From NCBI RefSeq assembly GCF_014137865.1, contig NZ_JACGWU010000001.1, forward strand, positions 744,001-808,000: a DNA stretch of 64,000 nt, written 5' to 3'. Both the position numbers and the translations under genes were made by a program. This document shows positions 48,047-56,767 of the stretch, in pieces. Numbering within the stretch: the first letter of the stretch is position 1; every line of letters begins with the position of its first letter. This DNA is from Alpinimonas psychrophila (GTDB lineage: Bacteria; Actinomycetota; Actinomycetes; Actinomycetales; Microbacteriaceae). Below the pieces are notes generated by a model. It did not search any database. It was given only the letters and a program-made list of their open reading frames with translations, and was not told the DNA's origin.

Positions 48047-48733
48047 ATGACGAGCGAGTCAGCACCTGGGCCATCGCCACCAGTGTCGATATTCCTTCGC
48101 AGCGGGCTTAGAGCGGATCCTCGCGACCGTTCGTTGCTGATTGATGCCGTCTCGCACGCTACAAGTTATCCAGCCGTGGAACTCAACACGGCTTCAGCAT
48201 GCCCTCGGTGCGGCGCAACCGACCACGGAAGGCCGTCCGTTTACTATTACGGCGAATTTCTCCCCCAGGTTCGCGTGCCGGTTGTCAGCCTGAGCCGAAC
48301 AGAGGGCCTGGTCGCCGTAGCCCTTGTCGATTGTGGGATCATCGGGATCGATGTCGAGAGCCTTGATCATATGGCGAGAGCTGACATCGAAGACGTGGCC
48401 TTTCATCCAGCCGAGCGGGCTGTTCTTGCCCGGCTCAGCACTCACGAGCGAATCCTGCACAGCTCTCTTCTATGGACGGCAAAGGAATCAATTCTCAAGG
48501 CTGCCGGCACCGGGCTCAACATTTCCCCTGAACTATTGTGGTGTGAGATTTCCGGTGCGAGCGTCACGCTCGTAGCGGCGCCCGATTTGGGGCTTCTCCG
48601 GCCCCCGCGCGTTACCGTCAGACGTATCGGCGAGCACCACGTGTGCGCTGTGGCTCACAATATGGATGCGGTGACTACTTTTTCTTGGTTGCCCACCGGC
48701 TCGTCACCGGAAAATCTGGAAGAGCAACGCTGA
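48047..48733 (+). CDS. 4'-phosphopantetheinyl transferase (Sfp/EntD type)
   Basis: A 228-residue transferase that attaches the CoA phosphopantetheine arm to carrier proteins. It has IGIDVES for Mg/CoA binding and WTAKESILKAAG (WxxKExxxK) for catalysis. It is the two-lobed Sfp/EntD class that loads secondary-metabolite carriers, with an N-terminal part that is Cys/His containing (CPRCGATDHGRPSVYY). The nearest carrier protein is the Pls-like synthetase 1.3 kb away on the other strand, the obvious client. The last 59 bases overlap the M1 peptidase gene tail-to-tail. Confidence 0.93.
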   Translation: MTSESAPGPSPPVSIFLRSGLRADPRDRSLLIDAVSHATSYPAVELNTASACPRCGATDHGRPSVYYYGEFLPQVRVPVVSLSRTEGLVAVALVDCGIIGIDVESLDHMARADIEDVAFHPAERAVLARLSTHERILHSSLLWTAKESILKAAGTGLNISPELLWCEISGASVTLVAAPDLGLLRPPRVTVRRIGEHHVCAVAHNMDAVTTFSWLPTGSSPENLEEQR

Positions 48734-50027
48734 AGAGCCAGGCCATAAAGATTGTCTTGACCGCAGAAACGGATGCGCTCGAAGGCCCCGCGAACGTCAT
48801 CACATGGTTCTGAAAATCCTCTGTTGTTACCGATCCAAACTCGTGAATCGTCGTCCACTGGCGAAGCATGTCAAAGAATTTGTCATCGCCCAAATGCAGT
48901 CTCAAGGCGTGCAAAGTTATGGCGCCCCGCTTGTAAACTCGATCATCAAACATCAGTGCTGGCCCGGGATCACCAACCATAATGTCCTGCGGCAGGGCCC
49001 TTAAACCTAGCCAAAAGTGTTGAGCCCAGTCTGTTGTCGATTTGCCGCCCGATTCCTCGGACCACAACCATTCTGCATAGCAGGCAAAACCCTCCTGAAG
49101 CCAAATATCCTTCCACGTGGAAACCGTGACGCTATTACCAAACCACGAATGGGCCATTTCGTGGGCGACCAGTCGGTTTGACCCTTTGCTGCCATCCACA
49201 TGGTTTCGCCCAAAGACAGAAATACCCAAGGACTCCAAGGGAATTTCTAGATCATCGTCTGTGACCACGACGGTGTATTCCCCAAAGGGATACTCGCCAA
49301 AGAGTCGCTCGAAGAGTTCCATCATGTCTTTTTGACACGAAAAATCGGCCAAGAATTGTTCGGCCAAGTCGCTCGGAATGTAGGAATTGAAGGGAATCCG
49401 GCCTGCGGGAAGGCCCTGCGGGCGATACTTTCCGATTTGAACCGTCGCAAGGTAGGCGGGCATTGGTTGCGTCTGGGCGTAAACCCACCGAGTTCGGCTG
49501 GCTTTCGCCGTTCGGGAGACAAGTCGCCCATTGGCAACGACGTAGAACGGGGAATCCGCCGTGACGCTGAACCGATAGGTGGCCTTATTACGCGGATGAT
49601 CGCTACACGGGAACCAAGTAGAAGCGCCGCATGGTTGTCCGGCAACGAGAACCCCTTCCGTCAATTCTTCCCAGCCAACTTCGCCCCACGGTGTCGGCAT
49701 TGGCACGGGGTTGCCGCCATATTTCACCACAACAGTGAATTGTTGTCCCGCCGAAATTCCTTGCGGAACATCGACCTTGAGTTTTGACTTAGTCTGCGTA
49801 AACCGCGCGACCCGAACGCCGTCAATGGACACCTTTGTGACGACAAGCCCAAAAATGTCGAGGGAGAACTTACTGAGCGATTCGTGGGCAATGACACTCA
49901 ACGTTGCGATCGCTTGCAATCGGTTACTGGACAGGCGATAGTCGAGGTCAAGGTCGTAGTGCGTCACCGCGACGACAAAATTACCGCTGTCGGGCGTATA
50001 CAAGTCCACGTCGTAACTGTAGGTCAT
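48675..50027 (-). CDS. M1-family metallopeptidase
   Basis: A 450-residue peptidase of the M1 (gluzincin) clan. Zinc motif HEMAHSW at 289-295 with Glu312 eighteen residues after the second His, and a YKRGA segment with the catalytic Tyr. The usual substrate-recognition motif GxMEN reads IPLESLG (262-268): Glu is kept, but Gly and Asn are replaced. The protein lacks the long C-terminal helical domain of PepN and resembles short actinobacterial M1 proteins. Start ATG 50027, eight bases after the synthetase stop, so the two are likely co-transcribed. No signal peptide is visible. Confidence 0.9.
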   Translation of the reverse strand: MTYSYDVDLYTPDSGNFVVAVTHYDLDLDYRLSSNRLQAIATLSVIAHESLSKFSLDIFGLVVTKVSIDGVRVARFTQTKSKLKVDVPQGISAGQQFTVVVKYGGNPVPMPTPWGEVGWEELTEGVLVAGQPCGASTWFPCSDHPRNKATYRFSVTADSPFYVVANGRLVSRTAKASRTRWVYAQTQPMPAYLATVQIGKYRPQGLPAGRIPFNSYIPSDLAEQFLADFSCQKDMMELFERLFGEYPFGEYTVVVTDDDLEIPLESLGISVFGRNHVDGSKGSNRLVAHEMAHSWFGNSVTVSTWKDIWLQEGFACYAEWLWSEESGGKSTTDWAQHFWLGLRALPQDIMVGDPGPALMFDDRVYKRGAITLHALRLHLGDDKFFDMLRQWTTIHEFGSVTTEDFQNHVMTFAGPSSASVSAVKTIFMAWLFSVALPDFPVTSRWATKKK

Positions 50028-50035
50028 TTCTCTTG

Positions 50036-53000
50036 TTACGGGCGACGATTGGTCCAAGCGGCAATCGGGTTTCCCGTCCATTGGCTTGCCGCCGGCACGC
50101 TTTCGCCCCGGAGAATCAGCGAAGCTGGGCCCACAGAAGCGTCGGTCTCAATGGATGCCGCCGGCAAGATCACACTGTGGGGGCCAAGAGTTCCTCCGGC
50201 GGCGATGACAACCGTATCCAGTTGCATTACCCGATCATGAAAGAGGTGGGTCTGAACAACGCACCCACGGTTGACAACGGCACCAGCGCCAATCGTGACC
50301 AAGTCCGCTTCCGGAAGCCAGTACGTTTCACACCACACGCCGCGTCCAATTTTCGCCCCCAACGATCGGAGCCACGCCGCCAAAACCGGCGTTCCAATTG
50401 CCATGCTGGCAAACCACGGTGCCGCGACCATCTCCACGAAAGTATCGGCCACCTCGTTTCGCCAGACGAAAGATGACCACAGCGGATGCTCGGAAACTTT
50501 GATCCGACCGACCAGGAGCCACTTCGCCACGGTTGTGATACCAGCGGCAATGCTGGCTGCGACCAGAAGAATCAAGGGCGCCAGGATAAGAGCCCCTATG
50601 GGGTTCATAGTGAGGAGAATCGTTTCGAACAGAGCAAACGTCAGGAGGCCAATGAGAGCGTAAACGAGGACGGGAATGAAACGTCCCAGTTCCCAGAGAA
50701 AGCGGGCTACTTTCAACCACATTGATGGTTCAAAGGTGCGTGCCTCATCGAACTCGGCCAGTGCCCGGCGCAATCTCACGGGAGGGTTCCCCAACCAAGA
50801 CGTCCCAACTTTTGCTTTCTTGGGCGTCGAGGAGAGAACAGCCACGAGTCCGTTCTTGGGAACCGTTCGACCTGGAGCCGTCATCGCTGAATTGCCCAAA
50901 AAGCCCTTGCGTCCGATTTTTGCCCGAGCGATTCGCATCCATCCATGTCCCAACTCATAGGACGCGATCATGGTGTCATCGGCCAAGAATGCGTCGTGGC
51001 CAATGGTGGTCATTTTGGGTAACAACAAAACGGTAGACGCCTCAACATTTCGTCCCACGCGCGCGCCCAGAAGTCTCAACCACAGTGGTGTCAACAAGCT
51101 GGCGTATATGGGGAAAAGGAGGGTCCGGGCGGAATCAAGAATTCTTTCCGTCGCCCAGACCCGCACTCCGCTGGAACTCCGGACGGGAAAGACGCCTGGT
51201 TTGATTCCAACGCCTAAGAGCCGCACCGTGGCGATTGTCAGGGCCACAAAGAGGACTCCCGAGAGAGCCACATAGAACGGCAGCCCAACCACAGTATTGA
51301 TACTCGCAACTCCCAGCGATTCAGCCTGGGAAGCCGCGGTGAGTGCCATCACAAGTGCCGGGGCGACAGAAATAAGGGGAATCGCCGCGAGCAAAAGTGC
51401 CAATATGCCGTAGACGTAGAGCCATGCTGCACCGCGGGGAGGCCTGTTTGCTGGCCAATCACCGCGCGACTTTCCTATTCTTCTCGCGGGGGAACCGGCC
51501 CATTGTTGGCCCGCTGGAATTTTGCCGAGAACAGAGGAGCCCGGCTCAATTTCTGCACCCTTGCCGATTCTGGTTCCCGGTAGCAATGTACTTCGCGAGC
51601 CAACGGTGACCTCGGCTCCGATGAGCACGGAACCTACGATGAAGGTAGTTCCGTCAATCCAGTAGCCAGAAAGATCCACTTCCGGTTCGATGGAAGACCC
51701 CGTACCAATCGCCAGCATCCCTGTTATGGGGGGCAGAGAATGAAGATCGACCCCCGGCGAGATCGACGCCCCCAAGGCTCGGGCATACACTTTTATCCAC
51801 GGGGCTCCCGCGAGATTGGCAGCACCGGACGCCTCCATGAAACGTTCAACAAACCACACCCGCAAATGAACGGAGCCTCCACGGGGATACTCCCCCGGGG
51901 TCAAACGGTAAAGAACGACACGGGCGACACAGACCGCCAGCGACATTCTCCCAAGCGGAGAAACAAAAACAATGACGCCCGCGACGATCCACCACCATGA
52001 GTGTGTCGGCGCCCACGCAATGAGAACTCCGGGGGGCACCAGCAGACCCATGACGTTATTAGCTAGGAGCACATAGACGAACCACCGCGCACCGACCACC
52101 GCGTAGATAGGGAACCCCAGAAGGGTCTGAATCAACTGCGAACGTCGCGACAAAGGTGGAACGGGCTCTCGGCGAACACCAGCGAGGGGAGTCCGTGATT
52201 CAAGTTCCGCGGCCAGAGCGCCAATTCGTGGGTGATCGTAGACATCGGCAACCCGCGTCTCAATGAATCTCTTGCGAATAAGGGTGACCAGTTGAGCGGC
52301 GGAAAGTGACCCGCCACCGAGGTCAAAGAAATCGTCTTGGGGGCTGGTGACAGCCCTCCCCAGAATGGAGGTAAAGCTCTCGGCTAACCAGAGTTCCGTC
52401 ACAGACATGTCCAAAAGCTCGCTCGTACCCGAAGCGGTGGGAAGGGGCCACGGCAGGGCCGATCGGTCCACTTTGCCCGACGTCGTCGCCGGAATCGACT
52501 CCACGACACACAACACCGGCACGATTGCTGCGGGCAGGCTCCCGCGAAGCTCTGTCGTTGCCGCGGCAAGATCAAACTCCGCCACGGCATCCGCAACCGC
52601 CATGTAGCCCACCAAAACGTGGTTACCAGCCGGTGAGGTTTGCACCACAGCCGCAGCCGCGGTTACTCCAGCGAGCCCTACGAGAGCAGCTTCGATCTCC
52701 CCCAGTTCAATTCTGCGACCGCCGATTTTCACCTGGTCATCTGCTCGTCCCTGAAAAATAAGACCCTGGGCTTCATAACGCACGAGGTCACCCGAACGAT
52801 AGGCGCGATCCCAGCCAAGCGACGGCATCGGGGCGTACTTCTCCGCGTCTTTCGCGGCATCGATATAGCGGGCCAGGCCGACTCCAGCGATGATGAGTTC
52901 CCCCACCTCCCCCTCGGCAACTTCACGACCATCCGCGTCTACAACGGCGAGGTCCCAACCGTCCAGGGGCAGCCCAATGCGAATGCTGCTGCGCCCATCG

Positions 53001-53935
53001 ACCAGCGTTGCACAGGACACCACCGTTGCCTCCGTGGGTCCGTAAGTGTTCCAGACCTCGCGTCCCGCGACGTTGAGCCGCAGGACAAGATCTTGCGGGC
53101 ACGCTTCGCCGCCGAAGATGAGGAGACGAACGGCCTCGAGCGACTCGAGGGGCCACATGCCGGCAAGGGTAGGAACCGTGGAGACAATGGTGATGTCGTG
53201 AGCGATAAGCCACGGACCAAGATCCGCGCCCGAACGAACGAGAGATCGTGGCGCGGGTACCAGACACGCGCCATAACGCCATGCCAGCCACATTTCTTCG
53301 CAGGATGCGTCAAATGCTACGGAGAGCCCCGCAAGGACACGATCGCCCGGGCCAATCGGCTCCGTCTGCAGAAAGAGGCGCGATTCAGCGTCAACGAACG
53401 CCGCCGCGGAGCGATGCGTCACCGCTACGCCCTTAGGGGTACCCGTGGAACCAGAGGTAAAAATTATCCACGCATCATCGTCGAGCCGCGGCGCCAAGAC
53501 CTTCGCCGGCAGAACGATGTTCCGTCGGCCAAGGACATCTCTTCGCTGAAGGCGACCGCTCGCACCAATCACCCCGACAACATTAGCTTCGTGAAAGACA
53601 AGATCTGCTCGTTCGTCTGGATCATCGAGATCCACCGGCACGTAGCAGGCCCCGACAGATAGTACGGAAAGAATTGCGACGTAGAGCGACCGCGTTCCCG
53701 ACGCAATGCGGATGCCCACGCGGTCCCCGCGCCGCACACCATTGTCCGCAAGCTCTCTCGCGGCGGCGGCAACAGCCACCCACAACTCTTGATAACTCAG
53801 TGCCCCCGCGCCATCGTCGAGAGCTGAAGCCATGGGATGACCAATGGCCGATTCGCGAAAAATATCGAACAGAGTACGAGAGGATGCCGCATGCTCACGC
53901 CTTCGAAGCGATGACTGAGGCCTGAACTGTGTCAA
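50036..53935 (-). CDS. Pls/PosA-type nonribosomal peptide synthetase (poly-lysine synthetase-like)
   Basis: A 1299-residue membrane NRPS without a standard condensation or thioesterase domain. The adenylation domain (about 20-500) has FTSGSTGTPKG (159-169), NTYGPTEA, YRSGDLVR and TTSGK488. The carrier domain has DLGGGSL with phosphopantetheine site Ser543. Three modules follow, each of paired hydrophobic helices (about 604-672, 836-906, 1085-1140) and a hexapeptide-repeat-rich soluble domain. That is the plan of epsilon-poly-L-lysine synthetase Pls. By hand alignment to PheA the specificity code is D209 A210 E213 S252 I273 G275 T297 V305 V306 K488, eight of ten matching a remembered lysine code. 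Start is TTG with AAGGAGA upstream and a TAATAT hexamer further up. Confidence 0.9.
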   Translation of the reverse strand: MTQFRPQSSLRRREHAASSRTLFDIFRESAIGHPMASALDDGAGALSYQELWVAVAAAARELADNGVRRGDRVGIRIASGTRSLYVAILSVLSVGACYVPVDLDDPDERADLVFHEANVVGVIGASGRLQRRDVLGRRNIVLPAKVLAPRLDDDAWIIFTSGSTGTPKGVAVTHRSAAAFVDAESRLFLQTEPIGPGDRVLAGLSVAFDASCEEMWLAWRYGACLVPAPRSLVRSGADLGPWLIAHDITIVSTVPTLAGMWPLESLEAVRLLIFGGEACPQDLVLRLNVAGREVWNTYGPTEATVVSCATLVDGRSSIRIGLPLDGWDLAVVDADGREVAEGEVGELIIAGVGLARYIDAAKDAEKYAPMPSLGWDRAYRSGDLVRYEAQGLIFQGRADDQVKIGGRRIELGEIEAALVGLAGVTAAAAVVQTSPAGNHVLVGYMAVADAVAEFDLAAATTELRGSLPAAIVPVLCVVESIPATTSGKVDRSALPWPLPTASGTSELLDMSVTELWLAESFTSILGRAVTSPQDDFFDLGGGSLSAAQLVTLIRKRFIETRVADVYDHPRIGALAAELESRTPLAGVRREPVPPLSRRSQLIQTLLGFPIYAVVGARWFVYVLLANNVMGLLVPPGVLIAWAPTHSWWWIVAGVIVFVSPLGRMSLAVCVARVVLYRLTPGEYPRGGSVHLRVWFVERFMEASGAANLAGAPWIKVYARALGASISPGVDLHSLPPITGMLAIGTGSSIEPEVDLSGYWIDGTTFIVGSVLIGAEVTVGSRSTLLPGTRIGKGAEIEPGSSVLGKIPAGQQWAGSPARRIGKSRGDWPANRPPRGAAWLYVYGILALLLAAIPLISVAPALVMALTAASQAESLGVASINTVVGLPFYVALSGVLFVALTIATVRLLGVGIKPGVFPVRSSSGVRVWATERILDSARTLLFPIYASLLTPLWLRLLGARVGRNVEASTVLLLPKMTTIGHDAFLADDTMIASYELGHGWMRIARAKIGRKGFLGNSAMTAPGRTVPKNGLVAVLSSTPKKAKVGTSWLGNPPVRLRRALAEFDEARTFEPSMWLKVARFLWELGRFIPVLVYALIGLLTFALFETILLTMNPIGALILAPLILLVAASIAAGITTVAKWLLVGRIKVSEHPLWSSFVWRNEVADTFVEMVAAPWFASMAIGTPVLAAWLRSLGAKIGRGVWCETYWLPEADLVTIGAGAVVNRGCVVQTHLFHDRVMQLDTVVIAAGGTLGPHSVILPAASIETDASVGPASLILRGESVPAASQWTGNPIAAWTNRRP

Positions 53936-54037
53936 AAAGGTCTCCTTACAAACACTTTCTTGGTTCAGACTGTCGTGAAAATATTACGTGTCGCTTAAGA
54001 GTAGGTAAACAGGAGAGAGACGCACGAGGTTGGGGTG

Positions 54038-54394
54038 TTAAAGGACTTTTTTGACAACACTTGATTTGAGCTGCATTTGGCCGAATCCATCAACTTTGCA
54101 GTCAATGTCGTGACCATCGGTAGCCTCGACCAATCGAATGTTACGTACCTTCGTGCCGACCTTGATGGACTGCGGGAAGCCCTTTACTTTGAGGTCCTTC
54201 GTAACGGTGACTGTGTCGCCATCGCTCAAGATGTTGCCGACCGAGTCCTTGATGACCCCTGAGTTAAGTTCTGCCTCCTCGGCGGCCTCCGCGGCTGTCC
54301 ATTCATACGCGCACTCCGGGCACACCAGTAACGCGCCCACCTCATACGCGTATTCACTGGCACAAACCGGGCACGGAGGCAATGTCTCATTCAC
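54038..54394 (-). CDS. yjdM: YjdM/PhnA-type zinc-ribbon protein
   Basis: A 118-residue protein. An N-terminal zinc ribbon with two CxxC pairs ([21 protein letters not shown]) is followed by a beta barrel with [25 protein letters not shown]-like sequence. It was once named alkylphosphonate uptake protein PhnA but is not part of the phosphonate lyase; function is unknown. The ATG at 54394 is preceded by a TAGCAT hexamer nine bases upstream and by hairpin repeats. Confidence 0.9.
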   Translation of the reverse strand: MNETLPPCPVCASEYAYEVGALLVCPECAYEWTAAEAAEEAELNSGVIKDSVGNILSDGDTVTVTKDLKVKGFPQSIKVGTKVRNIRLVEATDGHDIDCKVDGFGQMQLKSSVVKKVL

Positions 54395-54413
54395 AGGTTC
54401 ATGCTACCAGCCA

Positions 54414-54450
54414 GTGGAATCCACGCCCGTGGAAACCACGCCCACGGAAT
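54414..54450. repeat. two 15-bp direct repeats, each a small palindrome, upstream of yjdM
   Basis: GTGGAATCCACGCCC (54414-54428) is followed at once by GTGGAAACCACGCCC (54429-54443) and a partial third unit ACGGAAT. Each unit contains a self-complementary GTGG-N3-CCAC. They lie just upstream of the presumed yjdM -10 (TAGCAT), where an activator or repressor could bind, and downstream of the tRNA gene terminator. Confidence 0.6.
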
Positions 54451-54510
54451 ATAAGAGTCGCCCCGCGCAGTGAGGACCGAGAGAGCCTAAAAGATACGGT
54501 GCGTGAATAC

Positions 54511-54535
54511 AAAAAAATCCCCGCACCGCGAGGAT
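54511..54535 (-). terminator. Rho-independent terminator of tRNA-Ala
   Basis: On the minus strand ATCCTCGC, loop GGT, GCGGGGAT and seven T. The 8-bp stem has one G-U pair and begins six bases after the tRNA 3' end. Confidence 0.9.
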
Positions 54536-54540
54536 TAATT

Positions 54541-54616
54541 TGGTGGATCTGAGGGGACTCGAACCCCTGACCCCCTGCATGCCATGCAGGTGCGCTACCA
54601 GCTGCGCCACAGACCC
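54541..54616 (-). tRNA. tRNA-Ala (anticodon GGC), CCA encoded
   Basis: A 76-base cloverleaf on the minus strand: acceptor GGGTCTG pairs with CAGATCC, with the third pair being G3-T70, the G3:U70 identity element of alanine tRNA. Anticodon stem CCTGC/GCAGG encloses loop ATGGCAT, giving anticodon GGC after the invariant T33. T-loop GGTTCGAGTCC is normal, and the 3' CCA is encoded. A terminator follows; no integrase or phage genes adjoin, so it is not an occupied attachment site here. Confidence 0.97.
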
Positions 54617-54706
54617 GTATCTCTCGCCTGAGCGATGCCAACCTGTTCAGATTACTACACCTGACGGGGACACATGAACCAGTCGGCGCCGTTATCGACT
54701 GACAGA

Positions 54707-55087
54707 CTACGCATTCGCTCCGGGAATTTCTTTCAATTCGATAGGAACGACGGGACAATCCTTCCAGAGGCGCTCAAGGTCGTAATACATGCGCTCTTCC
54801 TCGTGGAAAACGTGCACGATCAAGTCACCAAAGTCCAGAAGAACCCAACGCCCTTCGGCACGACCTTCACGGCGAAGGGGTTTGGTACCGGATGCGATGA
54901 GACGATCTTCAATTTCACCAGCGATAGCGACGACGTTGCGCTCATTGCGCCCGGTGATGATGAGAAAAATATCGGTCAGGGGCAGTGGGCCCGAGACGTC
55001 GAGAGCGATTTGGTCGATTCCGCCCTTATCGTCCGCAGCTTGAGCAGCAATGGCGAGAAGAGATTTTGAATGATCAGTTGCGGGCAT
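54707..55087 (-). CDS. rsfS: ribosome silencing factor RsfS
   Basis: A 126-residue protein that binds L14 and blocks subunit joining under starvation. The family segment DALDVSGPLPLTDIF-like reads IALDVSGPLPLTDIFLIITG here, and WVLLDFGDLIVHVFHEEERMYYDLERLW is diagnostic. ATG 55087 is two bases after the stop of the upstream hypothetical gene, so it is the last of the nadD-hypothetical-rsfS cluster. Confidence 0.96.
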   Translation of the reverse strand: MPATDHSKSLLAIAAQAADDKGGIDQIALDVSGPLPLTDIFLIITGRNERNVVAIAGEIEDRLIASGTKPLRREGRAEGRWVLLDFGDLIVHVFHEEERMYYDLERLWKDCPVVPIELKEIPGANA

Positions 55088-55089
55088 GG

Positions 55090-55926
55090 TTAAAAGACTC
55101 CTGTGACGTAACCGGTAATGAAAAGTGCAACGACTCCTACGGCCAATCCGGCGGCCGTTATTGCCAAAACGAGTGGGAGACGGTCTTTAAATTTGCTAGG
55201 AACTGTAACCACGGTGTTGCTGGTGCTGTAAGCGCTGACGGCGGTACTGGCTCGAACAGGCGCCAAATCTTGACTCGAGGAAAAGTCCTCGTCCTCAGCG
55301 ATGATGTCGATCTCCGAAGTATCAAGACTCAACATGTCAGCTCCATACTGGCCGATACTGCCCGCCAGCGAGAAGGAGCCCGTCAATGGAATCTCCCCCG
55401 TGTGGCTAAACGAGGACAATGTCCCCGGAGCGTGCTCGGGGAGCGTGGGAAGAATCAATGCAGATCCTGTGGTCGGGATGACTCCCGTGGACTGAGTGCT
55501 CGTCGTGCGGAAAGAAAATGGCTCGTAATCTTCTGTGATCTCGGAAGCATCTTCACGATGGTCGATGACGTAGGGCGCTACCTCGAAAACAACATCTTCA
55601 ACCACATCGCTCGCATTCAGGACGCCATTATCGGCGGTGACTTCCGATGCGACCTCCGGCGTCATGTCGGATGTGATGTCAGACCGGTCACGAAGATTAC
55701 GCATATCGCGCCGCGAGAGTGACGGGGTAAAAACTGGGGCCTCGTTGATGGGAGCCCTGGGTACCAGTGCGTCCGCGTCTACAATGATGGGAATCGATTG
55801 GGTGCGAATGTGCTCCATGACGGCTGTATCCGGATCAATCCCTTGAGCCGCGAGCTCTCGACGCGCCCGTCGTGAAAGTTCGCCAAACTCGTTGAGTACT
55901 ATCTCAGGCTGATTGCCTTCGCTCAC
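55090..55926 (-). CDS. hypothetical protein with C-terminal membrane helix
   Basis: A 278-residue protein with no recognised domain. An N-terminal helix begins with [29 protein letters not shown] long acidic, Ser/Thr-rich and probably disordered middle contains repeated TGxIPxTGS-like motifs (about 165-200). The C-terminus is a single membrane helix followed by a short tail, [21 protein letters not shown]. It looks tail-anchored, with the bulk in the cytoplasm. Genes in this position, between nadD and rsfS, are usual in Microbacteriaceae but uncharacterised. It overlaps the nadD stop by four bases. Confidence 0.8.
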   Translation of the reverse strand: MSEGNQPEIVLNEFGELSRRARRELAAQGIDPDTAVMEHIRTQSIPIIVDADALVPRAPINEAPVFTPSLSRRDMRNLRDRSDITSDMTPEVASEVTADNGVLNASDVVEDVVFEVAPYVIDHREDASEITEDYEPFSFRTTSTQSTGVIPTTGSALILPTLPEHAPGTLSSFSHTGEIPLTGSFSLAGSIGQYGADMLSLDTSEIDIIAEDEDFSSSQDLAPVRASTAVSAYSTSNTVVTVPSKFKDRLPLVLAITAAGLAVGVVALFITGYVTGVF

Positions 55927-56522
55927 GACTGACTCCGATATAGCTGATGCTTTGAGGTGTATTGGACAACACCCTCAGGGACTAAATACCACACAGGTGA
56001 TTCACCACGTAGCCGATTCCTGACGTCCGTCGACGAAATTGCCAGTGCTGGAACCTCAAGCAAGCTTACGTCGTGCTGAGGCAAACCTGAAATAGACAGG
56101 GAATGGCCTGGCCTGGAGACGGCAATGAAGTGCGCCAACGTGAATACATCCTTCACGTCTTTCCAGCTTAGAATCTGCGCCACGGCATCCGCCCCCGTAA
56201 TGAAGAAGAGATCTGCCTCGGGACGTTCCTCGTGAAGCTGGCGAAGCGTATCGACGGTGAAAGTGGTTCCCTCACGGTCTATGTCAATTCGGCTAACGGT
56301 AAACCTCGGGTTAGACGCGGTTGCGATGACGGTCATCAAATACCGGTGCTCGGCGGAAGCGACAGCCTCTTTTTGCCACGGCTTCCCCGTGGGAACGAAC
56401 ACGACTTCATCAAGGTCGAATTGGTGAGCCACCTCATTGGCAGCGACCAAATGCCCGTTATGGATGGGGTCAAAGGTTCCCCCCATGACACCGACGCGTC
56501 GACGCCGCGTGGAATCAATCAT
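55923..56522 (-). CDS. nadD: nicotinate-nucleotide adenylyltransferase
   Basis: A 199-residue enzyme that joins nicotinate mononucleotide and ATP in NAD synthesis. [15 protein letters not shown] carries the HxGH nucleotidyltransferase motif, and [10 protein letters not shown] is the second ATP motif. It uses deamidated substrate, as expected for a NadD of this family. It is encoded between proA and the rsfS genes, a standard actinobacterial order. Confidence 0.96.
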   Translation of the reverse strand: MIDSTRRRRVGVMGGTFDPIHNGHLVAANEVAHQFDLDEVVFVPTGKPWQKEAVASAEHRYLMTVIATASNPRFTVSRIDIDREGTTFTVDTLRQLHEERPEADLFFITGADAVAQILSWKDVKDVFTLAHFIAVSRPGHSLSISGLPQHDVSLLEVPALAISSTDVRNRLRGESPVWYLVPEGVVQYTSKHQLYRSQS

Positions 56523-56534
56523 CGAGAACCTCGA

Positions 56535-56729
56535 CTAGTGATGCCCGTTGGCGCTTTCGCCGTCAGACCACTTCTGGCTGTGGCGTGACGAGACATCCCG
56601 ATAGCTCCACGTAACAATTCCCAGAGCCAAGAAAACGACCGCGGCAATCAGGCCAAAGATAATCGGAGGAAAAAGCAATACAGCGTGAGCACCGGATTCG
56701 GTGGCCGCAAATATCGTAAGCGCGTTCAT
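56535..56729 (-). CDS. small single-helix membrane protein
   Basis: A 64-residue protein with one hydrophobic segment (about residues 17-45) and a polar C-terminal tail containing YRDVSSRHSQKW. The frame is open further upstream, but ATG 56729 gives a compact, conserved-looking start (MNALTIFAATESG). It lies between proA and nadD. Small proteins of this type at the same place are common in Actinobacteria; function is unknown. Confidence 0.75.
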   Translation of the reverse strand: MNALTIFAATESGAHAVLLFPPIIFGLIAAVVFLALGIVTWSYRDVSSRHSQKWSDGESANGHH

Positions 56730-56767
56730 GTCAACTCCACAGGACGAGTAATTTTCTCTTCCACAGT

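Noticed and set aside
54541-54616. tRNA-Ala as attachment site of an integrated element
   Set aside because: No integrase, direct repeat or foreign genes adjoin it; the flanks are ordinary core genes and a terminator.
54399-54758. 119-codon frame across the tRNA gene
   Set aside because: It runs through the tRNA, its terminator and the hairpin repeats; chance frame.
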